A stretch of DNA of 7,631 bases from Chloroflexota bacterium (lineage in GTDB: Bacteria; Chloroflexota; UBA6077; CF-72), in contig JAFAWJ010000055.1 of the NCBI GenBank assembly GCA_019242065.1, forward strand, positions 1 to 7,631, in the 5' to 3' direction. The notes under the pieces were generated by a model that saw only the letters and a list, made by a program, of their open reading frames with translations, was not told the origin of the DNA and did no database searches. Both the position numbers and the translations under genes were made by a program. Positions within the stretch are counted from its first letter, which is position 1; each line of letters starts with the position of its first letter. Positions 1-5,213 of the stretch are shown in pieces.

Positions 1-298
1 CGAAGATAGCGCGCACCAGGGCGAAGACGACGATGGCGATCATCGCGGCGACGAGCGCGGGGGCGACAGTGCGCGCCGCGGAGTCGGCCTGGATGCCACC
101 GACGACGGTGTCGACGATAACGTTGACGAGCTGCGGAACGACGAGCTGGGCGAAGGTGGCGATGAGCAGCGAGCCGTACGCCAGCACCGCGAGGCGGCGA
201 TGGCCGCGGGCGTAGGCCATAGCGCGGGCGAGGACACCGAAGTCCAGGCGCATGGGAGGTCGACGGGAGCCGACGCCTGGCGGCGCGGGGGCGGCCAT
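1..298 (-). CDS. ABC exporter, N-terminal membrane domain (partial at window edge)
   Basis: The minus frame is open from ATG at 298 to the window edge, giving 99 codons. After a Pro/Ala-rich start, the sequence from MRLDFGVL reads like the first part of a type IV ABC exporter transmembrane domain. There is a basic, amphipathic elbow segment (ARAMAYARGHRR), then a long hydrophobic helix ending in VVPQLVNVIVDTVVGG, whose 'P..(V/I)...(I/V)D' signature is typical of TM1 in MsbA/LmrA-like exporters. A periplasmic loop follows, and TM2 (ALVAAMIAIVVFALVRAIF) is cut by the edge. The ATPase domain would lie outside the window, so fusion to a nucleotide-binding domain is expected from the family but not seen. 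Neither ATG (298, or the internal one at 253) has a Shine-Dalgarno site. ATG 298 is preferred because a TATCAT box sits 7 bases upstream. The exported substrate is unknown. Confidence 0.8.
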   Translation of the reverse strand, partial: MAAPAPPGVGSRRPPMRLDFGVLARAMAYARGHRRLAVLAYGSLLIATFAQLVVPQLVNVIVDTVVGGIQADSAARTVAPALVAAMIAIVVFALVRAIF

Positions 299-305
299 GG
301 GCGGG

Positions 306-311
306 ATGATA
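306..311 (-). promoter_or_regulatory. candidate -10 box for a leaderless ABC exporter transcript
   Basis: On the minus strand TATCAT is followed by seven bases (CCCGCCC) and then ATG 298. This is the spacing expected if transcription starts at the A of the start codon. No ribosome binding site is present. A convincing -35 hexamer is not visible, so the call rests on the TANNNT box and its spacing. Confidence 0.45.
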
Positions 312-350
312 GGCGCTGACGCGCGGCCGCCCGAGGGTTTTCGACGTTGG

Positions 351-373
351 CGATATATCGGCACGATATATCG
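351..373. repeat. tandem pair of perfect palindromes (candidate operator)
   Basis: CGATATATCG occurs at 351-360 and again at 364-373, separated by GCA. Each 10-mer is its own reverse complement, and the centres are 13 bases apart. Two identical AT-core palindromes within 23 bases of a GC-rich, divergent intergenic region look like two binding sites for a dimeric regulator. AT-core palindromes of this style are known for small winged-helix regulators such as PadR or GntR families, and PadR genes often accompany ABC exporters. The protein that binds here is not in the window, and its family is a guess. Confidence 0.6.
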
Positions 374-431
374 GAAAGATAGCTTTTGGGACGCGGTGTG
401 TCAACCTTTGAGCGCACATCCAACCATTCAC

Positions 432-437
432 AGGAGG
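432..437 (+). promoter_or_regulatory. Shine-Dalgarno site fixing the GTG 446 start
   Basis: AGGAGG is a perfect match to the anti-Shine-Dalgarno sequence and lies 8 bases upstream of GTG 446. It rules out the longer reading from an in-frame start at 386. It is the only strong ribosome binding site seen in the window. Confidence 0.85.
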
Positions 438-445
438 ACGCGCAC

Positions 446-844
446 GTGAGCATCGAGGTCTTTCAGCCCGAAAGCGTGTTTCGACCAGGGGCCTACGCGC
501 AGGCGGTGCGCATCGGCGACGTGTTGTTTCTCGCCGGTCAAACGCCCCGCAACCTGGATGGCAGCACGGCGGCTCCAGGCGACATTCGCGGTCAGACGGA
601 GAAAGTCTTCGACAACCTGCAAAAGGTCCTCGAAGAATGCGGCTCGAGTCTGGACCTGGTCGGCAAGCTCACCGTGTACATGACCAGCTACGAGTATCGG
701 AGCGTGATCGGCGAGGTGCGTGCGCGCGTGTTCGCCGGCGTGGGTCGCCCGTGCGCGAGCACGACGATCGTGGTCTCGAGTCTGATGAACCCCGAGTGGA
801 TGGTCGAGATCGAAGCCGTGGCCGGCCTGAAGGACCAGGCCTGA
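446..844 (+). CDS. Rid (YjgF/YER057c/UK114) family protein, non-RidA type
   Basis: The gene encodes 132 residues from GTG 446, the normal length for this trimeric cytosolic fold. Family signatures in order are G24-DVLFLAGQTP near the N-terminus, the central helix QTEKVFDNLQKVLEECG (50-66), LTVYMTSY (75-82), and the C-terminal RPCASTTIVVSSL...WMVEIEAVA block. True RidA enzymes, which hydrolyse reactive 2-aminoacrylate and related imines, carry an essential Arg in the 'P-A-R-S-T-V' motif (Arg105 in family numbering). Here the equivalent is P102-C-A-S-T, with Ala104 at the Arg position. This places the protein with the Rid subfamilies (Rid4-7 type) that lack the arginine and usually lack imine deaminase activity; these often sit in catabolic gene sets. 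The gene is alone on its strand and ends one base before the convergent membrane gene. The family call is secure; the reaction is unknown. Confidence 0.9.
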   Translation: MSIEVFQPESVFRPGAYAQAVRIGDVLFLAGQTPRNLDGSTAAPGDIRGQTEKVFDNLQKVLEECGSSLDLVGKLTVYMTSYEYRSVIGEVRARVFAGVGRPCASTTIVVSSLMNPEWMVEIEAVAGLKDQA

Positions 845-845
845 A

Positions 846-2471
846 TCAGGGCAGCACGGCGACTTCCAGGCCGCGCGAGCGGAGGCTGGCGATAGCCTGG
901 TCCAGTTCGGCACGCGTCGCGGCGCGGATGAGCACGGTCAACTCGGCCTCGGCGTGAGGCGCGACGGCGACCGGAGTCAGTATGGCCTCGGCGTGAGGCG
1001 CGACGGCGACCGACGTCACTTCGGTGCTGCCCCGCGCGTCGCTGCGCAGGACGCGCCAGTGATAGACGGCCACCACCGCCGCCACCAGCGCCACGGCCAG
1101 GGCGCGCGTCAGATCCGTCAGCACACTCGTCGTCGAGCTGTCCGCGACTCCGGCACCCAGCAGCAGACTGATCACGCGGTACACAGCCGCCGCGCCGCTG
1201 CCGACCAGGCTCAGCATCGCCCCGATCAACGCCAGGTACACATACAGGCGACGGGCCAGCGAACGGACGTCGTCCTCATCAGTCGGTACCGGCCGCCAGT
1301 GCAGCAGCCAGACGGGCAGCCCGACGACGGCCAGGGTCGCGAACAGGGCGACGTTGTTTCGCCAGCCATCGCCACCGGTTGCCGTCCCGGCGTTGACCAG
1401 CAGGTCGCCCGCGGTCCACAGCATGCCCGCCGCGCCGACCGCCAGTGTGGTCAGCGCAATCAGCGCGACAATATAGGTATAGAGTCGACGCACGCCAGCC
1501 TGGGGGGGAGCTTCGTCGAAGCTGGCGGCCTGATGCCGCAACGCGTAGCGCTGATAGGCCCATGCGGCTCCGTACACGATGGCAATGCTGGCCGGTCCAG
1601 CGGCGGCCTGGATGAGATCGCCGCCGACGCCAGCCGGGCTCGAGACACCGAGCAGGCGCGCGACGGCGTAGTACAGCAGCTGGCTCAGGCCGAAGAGCGT
1701 GCCCGCGACGGCCACACTCAGGCCCAGGAACAGGTAGACGCTGCGCAGCACCGAGACGCCATCGTCGCGCTGCGCGGTCTCGCCTGCCTGGCGCGGCAGC
1801 ACGCTCCAGTGCGCGAGCCACACGCCCAGGCCGACGACGAGACTGGCCAGCGCATTGGCTGCCTGAAACTGGCCACCGGGTGTGGTCACCACGTGCCACA
1901 GAATCTCGAGGAGTCCACTGGCGCCCGTGAGCAGCATCACGAACCCGACGAAGGCGGCGCCGTAGATGTACCAGCGCCGCAAGGTGGCCGAGCCACCCTG
2001 TTCGCCGACCAGCCCCCGGTCACGGGCGGCGACGCGCCAGTGGCCGATCCATACCGCGCTGGCGACCGCGATGAATGGCAACTGGACGAGGACCGCGACC
2101 ACGTGGCCTTGACTCGTGAGCAGCAGAACAGCCTCCGACACGGTCTCGTAGACCGACCCGGCCAGCAGCGCGAGCGCGGCGGCTAGCACGCCGTACAGGT
2201 ACAGGCGCCGCAGGGTGCTGGCGCGCTCGGGCGGATTCTCGTGCGCCCAGCGCTCCGTCCAGCGCCAGTGCAGTAGCCAGACCGGCAGCCCCACGAGCGC
2301 GGCGGCCGCGTTGATCGAGACGGTCTCGCGCACGTAGGCGTCCCCGTCGGCGATCGGGGCATGCAGCAGGAGGTTCATGACGAGCTGACCCAGGTTGGCG
2401 CTGGCGACGGCGAACATGCCGAGGCCGGCGAAAGCCAGGAGATAGGCATAGATGCGTCGAATCATGGTCAT
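846..2471 (-). CDS. polytopic membrane protein with six DUF5671-like two-helix repeats
   Basis: The 541-residue protein is almost entirely hydrophobic and divides into six units of about 77-85 residues. They start near residues 4, 87, 164, 242, 327 and 406. Each begins with an arginine-rich RR-Y-x-Y segment leading into one membrane helix, then a loop, then a second helix. In five units that second helix ends in an H-W motif (H68-W69, H144-W145, H221-W222, H391-W392, H471-W472). Unit four has lost it (W304-A-Y-Q-R). About twelve membrane helices are expected. The layout matches my memory of the DUF5671 family; its biochemical role is unknown to me. The C-terminus (from about 482) is soluble, carries a duplicated 13-residue segment, and ends in a short predicted beta-alpha-beta stretch (LTVLIRAATRAELDQAIASL...). 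The start ATG 2471 overlaps the stop of the upstream gene as ATGA, so translation is probably coupled. Another ATG lies two codons later. Confidence 0.8.
   Translation of the reverse strand: MTMIRRIYAYLLAFAGLGMFAVASANLGQLVMNLLLHAPIADGDAYVRETVSINAAAALVGLPVWLLHWRWTERWAHENPPERASTLRRLYLYGVLAAALALLAGSVYETVSEAVLLLTSQGHVVAVLVQLPFIAVASAVWIGHWRVAARDRGLVGEQGGSATLRRWYIYGAAFVGFVMLLTGASGLLEILWHVVTTPGGQFQAANALASLVVGLGVWLAHWSVLPRQAGETAQRDDGVSVLRSVYLFLGLSVAVAGTLFGLSQLLYYAVARLLGVSSPAGVGGDLIQAAAGPASIAIVYGAAWAYQRYALRHQAASFDEAPPQAGVRRLYTYIVALIALTTLAVGAAGMLWTAGDLLVNAGTATGGDGWRNNVALFATLAVVGLPVWLLHWRPVPTDEDDVRSLARRLYVYLALIGAMLSLVGSGAAAVYRVISLLLGAGVADSSTTSVLTDLTRALAVALVAAVVAVYHWRVLRSDARGSTEVTSVAVAPHAEAILTPVAVAPHAEAELTVLIRAATRAELDQAIASLRSRGLEVAVLP
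945..1012 (-). repeat. 39-bp tandem duplication in the membrane protein's C-terminal tail
   Basis: A 29-base block at 945-973 recurs exactly at 984-1012, an offset of 39 bases (13 codons). At protein level it gives two copies of T-x-VAVAPHAEA-x-L in succession (residues about 486-511). The period is in frame, so the reading frame is kept. The near identity at DNA level suggests a recent slip or unequal exchange, or assembly of a short tandem repeat. Confidence 0.85.
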
Positions 2472-2941
2472 GGATGACTTTCGTTCCTGGAAAGGCTCAG
2501 GCTATTGGCATCCGGCGGCACGCTGATCCGCCAGTGCTGGTCGATACGCACCACGCGCGCCGGGCTGCGGACCGTGTAGCTGTTCGGCGCGCCCAGCAGA
2601 TGCGTGCCAGGGTAGGTGCGCACCAGCACCACGCTGGCGCCGGCCGCGTCGGGGTCGATGTGCTCGTCGTCAGTAGACAAGTAGACGCTCTGCGCATCGC
2701 CATCGCTGGCTTGTGCAAGGAAGCGGTCACGGTCGAGCCGGGCTTGCTCGGCAGGGGCGAGCAGATCCCAGGCGGCGAGGGTGTCGCCGCGGCGTTCGGC
2801 CGACGCGTAGGCCAGGACGGTGCCGCTCGGAGTGGAGAGGTCGGGCGCCGCGGCGGAGGCGCGTACGACGATCGCTGCCACGAGGCCGGCGCCGATCAGG
2901 GCCAGGACGCCGCCGACGATCGCCAGCGTGAATCGATCCAT
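2468..2941 (-). CDS. small membrane-anchored protein, possible NTF2-like/DUF4878-type domain
   Basis: The gene encodes 157 residues from ATG 2941. Residues about 5-30 form one hydrophobic helix (LAIVGGVLALIGAGLVAAIVV), which reads as an uncleaved membrane anchor or signal sequence. The rest is polar and probably lies outside the membrane. The segment STPSGTVLAYASAERRGDTLAAWDLL (36-61) followed by beta-rich sequence (SVVLVRTYP, SPARVVRIDQHWRISVPP) resembles the helix-then-sheet pattern of small NTF2-like domains such as DUF4878, in which 'gD...A..ll' is recurrent. That match is by eye only. No ligand or catalytic residues can be named. The stop codon overlaps the start of the downstream polytopic protein (ATGA), so the two are co-translated and may act together at the membrane. 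The minus frame stays open far upstream of 2941, but that part is antisense to the decarboxylase gene. No strong Shine-Dalgarno site is present. Confidence 0.7.
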   Translation of the reverse strand: MDRFTLAIVGGVLALIGAGLVAAIVVRASAAAPDLSTPSGTVLAYASAERRGDTLAAWDLLAPAEQARLDRDRFLAQASDGDAQSVYLSTDDEHIDPDAAGASVVLVRTYPGTHLLGAPNSYTVRSPARVVRIDQHWRISVPPDANSLSLSRNESHP

Positions 2942-3019
2942 ACCCCGAAGGCTCTGCGCGCGCGGGCGCCACAGGCTCTCAGATGCGTGCCAAAAGGTGC
3001 CACGCGTAACATCGCAAGC
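2942..3019. promoter_or_regulatory. divergent promoter region between membrane pair and decarboxylase operon
   Basis: These 78 bases separate the divergent starts at 2941 (minus) and 3020 (plus). For the plus strand, TAACAT at 3007-3012 sits 7 bases before GTG 3020 and is a candidate -10 box for a leaderless transcript. No good -35 hexamer, operator palindrome or riboswitch-like structure is evident. Confidence 0.45.
3007..3012 (+). promoter_or_regulatory. candidate -10 box for leaderless decarboxylase operon mRNA
   Basis: TAACAT matches the TANNNT consensus and is followed by CGCAAGC (7 bases) and then GTG 3020. This is the same geometry as at the ABC exporter start. It supports choosing GTG 3020 over the in-frame GTG at 2987. 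There is no Shine-Dalgarno site at useful distance from 3020; the nearest purine run, AAAAGG at 2992-2997, is too far upstream. Confidence 0.45.
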
Positions 3020-3541
3020 GTGGTCCAGGCGGAACCCGTTGCCCTGCCCGTCTCGGCGGAGGCCATTCTGCGCGAGCTCCTTCGGCTCGATATCACCGAC
3101 GTCATCAATGTGCCAGACACGCACCAGCGCAGTTTGCTGGCGGCGCTGGCGCGCCAATCGACGCTGCGGTTGCTGACCGCGTGTACCGAGGACGAAGCGA
3201 TTGCCATTAACGCCGGGCTGTGGATGGGCGGTCGGCGGCCCGTGCTGTCCATCCAGCATGTGGGTCTGCTCGCGGCCCTGAACAACGTCAAGGCGCTCTG
3301 CATGGACGCCCGCATCCCGACGTGCATGCTCGTCGGCTACTTTGGGCGCGACGTGACCCGCACCGCGCGCGACAACGCCTCGAATGCCGTCCGGCTCATC
3401 GAGCCGACGCTGGACACGTGGGGCGTGGCCTATTTTCCGATCGAGAGTCCGGACGATCTGCCCGCCGTCGGCCAGGCCTATCGCCATAGCGTCGAGCACA
3501 GCGGTCCGGCCGTCGTGCTCATCGGCGCTCCGACGAATTAG
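3020..3541 (+). CDS. ThDP-dependent 2-oxoacid decarboxylase, PYR (alpha) subunit
   Basis: The gene encodes 173 residues from GTG 3020, the size of a free-standing pyrimidine-binding (PYR) subunit such as ComD of sulfopyruvate decarboxylase or the N-terminal part of phosphonopyruvate decarboxylase. The key region is T56-E57-D-E-A-I-A-I-N-A-G (56-66). It corresponds to the 'NEG.A...AAG' motif whose glutamate protonates the ThDP aminopyrimidine; E57 is the likely catalytic residue. It is followed by the 'RRPVLSIQHVGLLAALN' block (72-88), which matches the family's '(K)PVvmmQNSGLGNxxN' signature, although the usual QNSG is QHVG here. The preceding I-x-NVPD (29-33) is also typical. The PP subunit starts five bases after this stop, so the pair forms one enzyme, probably an alpha-beta heteromer in the cytosol. 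The substrate is an unknown 2-oxo acid. Sulfopyruvate or phosphonopyruvate is possible by homology but not supported by any neighbour. Confidence 0.85.
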   Translation: MVQAEPVALPVSAEAILRELLRLDITDVINVPDTHQRSLLAALARQSTLRLLTACTEDEAIAINAGLWMGGRRPVLSIQHVGLLAALNNVKALCMDARIPTCMLVGYFGRDVTRTARDNASNAVRLIEPTLDTWGVAYFPIESPDDLPAVGQAYRHSVEHSGPAVVLIGAPTN

Positions 3542-3546
3542 CCGCT

Positions 3547-4128
3547 ATGCGTCGAGTTGAAGCGATCGCGGCGCTGGTTGCCGAGCGGGGTGACGCGGTG
3601 ACGGTGACCACCGAGCAAGCCATTGGCGCCTGGCGCGCGGCGGTTCCCGAGCCGGCCAACGAGATTCCCGATCACCTGGACATCGTCGGCTGCATGGGCG
3701 CGGCGTCCACGGTCGCGCTGGGCATTGCGCTGGCGCGACCCGAGCGGCGGGTCATCATCGTCGACGGCGATGGCAGTCTGCTCATGCAGCTCGGCTCGCT
3801 GGTCACCATCGCCGGCGCCGCGCCGCCAAACCTGTTCCACTTCGTGTTCGAAAATGGCGTGTACGAGACTTCCGGCAGCCAGCCGCTGCCGGCCGAGGGC
3901 CGTTTCGACCTGACGGGCATGGCGCGTGCGGCCGGCTATGCACATACGGCTCAGTTCGACGATGCCGGTCGGTTCGCCGCGGCACTGCCTGACCTCCTGC
4001 GGCGGCACGGGCCGGTGTTTGTCTCGGTGCGCACCGAACCCGAGGACGGCTTCCTGGTGCGGTCGTCGGCGGGCACGAAAATCGATCAGCAAATGCACGC
4101 GTTGCGCAAGCGGTTGGTAGGCGAATGA
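3547..4128 (+). CDS. ThDP-dependent 2-oxoacid decarboxylase, PP (beta) subunit
   Basis: The gene encodes 193 residues from ATG 3547, the usual length for a ComE-like pyrophosphate-binding subunit. The ThDP/Mg motif is complete: V72-D-G-D-G-S (72-77), then 26 residues from G76 to F101-E-N-G-V-Y (101-106), so D75 and N103 are the expected metal ligands. Family signatures on both sides are DHLDIVGCMGAASTVALGIALARP (42-65, matching 'GSMG.AS.IALGiAL') and YETSGSQP (106-113, matching 'Y.sTGgQpT'). Together with the upstream PYR subunit it would decarboxylate a 2-oxo acid to an aldehyde (non-oxidative). There is no Shine-Dalgarno site, and the five-base gap after the alpha stop suggests translation by re-initiation. 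Its stop overlaps the next start as ATGA. Confidence 0.9.
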   Translation: MRRVEAIAALVAERGDAVTVTTEQAIGAWRAAVPEPANEIPDHLDIVGCMGAASTVALGIALARPERRVIIVDGDGSLLMQLGSLVTIAGAAPPNLFHFVFENGVYETSGSQPLPAEGRFDLTGMARAAGYAHTAQFDDAGRFAAALPDLLRRHGPVFVSVRTEPEDGFLVRSSAGTKIDQQMHALRKRLVGE

Positions 4129-5213
4129 AGATCACGGGCTTTCGCAGTCACATCGTCAACGCGCCGGCCGACAACCCCCTGGTGGTCGGTCTGCCCGCGC
4201 GCTCCGACACGCGTGAGTTCGTCATGCTCGAGCTGCAGACGGATTCTGGCGTCGTGGGTCTGGGCATGACTTTTTTTGGCGGAGGCTTGACGGGTGCGCT
4301 CAAGGCCGCCGTCGACGCCTTTGCCGAGATGAGCATTGGCGAAGATCCGACGCGCACCGAAGCCATCGCCGCCAGAGCTCAGGCCGCGGCCGGCAGCGCG
4401 GGACCAGGAGGGATCTACACGCTTGCCATCTCCGCGCTGGACATCGCCTGTTGGGACGCGCGCGGCAAGGCCGAAGGCAAGTCCGTTGCGGCGCTGCTCG
4501 GCGGACTGCGCGAGCGCGTGCCGGCGTATGCCAGCGGTGCGCTGCTGCGGCAGCATCCGGTCGACTATCTGGCCAAGGCCGGCCCGCGACTGGTGGACAT
4601 GGGCTTTCGGCAGATGAAGATGCAGTGTGGCTCAGAGCCAACGGTGTCCGGGTCGGTCGAGCGTGTGCGGGTGATGCGCGAGGCGATCGGTCCGGACGTG
4701 GACCTGATGTGCGACATCAATCAATTGTGGACTGTGCCGCACGCGGTTCGCGTGGGACACGCCATCGAAGACTACGGATTGTTCTGGCTGGAAGATCCCG
4801 TGACGCACGACGATTTTGCTGGGCTGGCGACGGTCGCGGACGCGCTGGTGATGCCCATCGCTGCTGGCGAGTACCAGTACGGCATCGTCCCTTTCCGCCA
4901 CATGCTGGAAGCGCGCTCGGTGGACATCGTGATGATCGACCTGCTGCGCGTCGGGGGCGTCACCCAGTGGCTGAAGGTGGCGGGCATGGCCCAGGCTTTC
5001 AACCGCCCGGTGGTGAGCCACCTGATTCCCGAGATTCACATGCACCTGATGGCGGCGATTCCGAATGCGCTGACGGTGGAGTACATGCCGTGGACGCACC
5101 GGCTGTGGAAAGAGTTTCCGACCGTGAGCGACGGTCACCTGACGGTGCCCAACAGTCCTGGGTTTGGACTGGAGTTCAACTCCGACACGATCACAAAGTT
5201 TTCGGTCGTCTAG
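4125..5213 (+). CDS. mandelate racemase-like enolase-superfamily enzyme with altered KxK motif
   Basis: This 362-residue enzyme has the superfamily layout: an N-terminal alpha+beta capping domain (1-about 125) and a (beta/alpha)7-beta barrel. It tracks Pseudomonas putida mandelate racemase (MR) closely. Mg ligands are D197 (CDINQ), E223 (WLEDP) and E249 (AAGE), matching MR 195/221/247. D272 and H299 (MIDLLRVGG, VVSHLIPEI) match the MR Asp270-His297 dyad, and E319 (TVEYMPW) matches Glu317. The exception is the second-strand motif: MR has K164-T-K166, here K165-M-Q167, so the S-specific base lysine is glutamine. A two-base racemase is therefore unlikely; a dehydratase or epimerase using the Asp-His dyad is more plausible. 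Acid-sugar dehydratases of this superfamily yield 2-keto-3-deoxy acids, which would suit the decarboxylase encoded directly upstream (ATGA overlap). The substrate is unknown. The C-terminus abuts the stop of the convergent gene. Confidence 0.9.
   Translation: MKITGFRSHIVNAPADNPLVVGLPARSDTREFVMLELQTDSGVVGLGMTFFGGGLTGALKAAVDAFAEMSIGEDPTRTEAIAARAQAAAGSAGPGGIYTLAISALDIACWDARGKAEGKSVAALLGGLRERVPAYASGALLRQHPVDYLAKAGPRLVDMGFRQMKMQCGSEPTVSGSVERVRVMREAIGPDVDLMCDINQLWTVPHAVRVGHAIEDYGLFWLEDPVTHDDFAGLATVADALVMPIAAGEYQYGIVPFRHMLEARSVDIVMIDLLRVGGVTQWLKVAGMAQAFNRPVVSHLIPEIHMHLMAAIPNALTVEYMPWTHRLWKEFPTVSDGHLTVPNSPGFGLEFNSDTITKFSVV

Larger units (their letters stand above)
299..445. promoter_or_regulatory. 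divergent intergenic control region between ABC exporter and Rid-family gene
   Basis: These 147 bases separate two divergently transcribed genes and carry no convincing gene. The region holds the twin palindrome at 351-373, the TATCAT box for the minus gene, an AT-richer stretch (aaagatagctttt, 375-387) downstream of the palindromes, and the Shine-Dalgarno site of the plus gene. A clear sigma70-type promoter for the plus gene was not found. The palindromes lie upstream of both genes, so a regulator bound there could affect either. Confidence 0.6.

Noticed and set aside
40..453. A 137-codon minus-strand open frame spanning the left edge and the intergenic region.
   Set aside because: The translation is Ser/Pro/Arg-rich without a family pattern, and it runs through the twin palindrome. 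The frame starting at 298 gives a recognisable ABC exporter membrane domain instead.
954..2186. A 410-codon plus-strand open frame opposite the polytopic membrane gene.
   Set aside because: It is antisense to a protein with clear six-fold repeats and membrane helices. Its own translation is rich in Gln, Asp, Arg and Gly with no domain pattern, which is typical of a GC-rich shadow frame.
2942..3499. Upstream extension of the small anchored protein's minus frame to 3499.
   Set aside because: The extension is antisense to the PYR subunit and has shadow-like composition. The membrane anchor begins right after ATG 2941, which fits a real N-terminus.
3020..4128. Naming the decarboxylase subunits comD/comE (sulfopyruvate decarboxylase).
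   Set aside because: No coenzyme M or sulfolactate genes are in the window, and the QNSG block is altered. Family membership is clear but the substrate is not.
4125..5213. Calling the enolase-superfamily gene mdlA (mandelate racemase).
   Set aside because: Lys166 is replaced by Gln, so the defining two-base racemase mechanism is not supported despite the otherwise close match.
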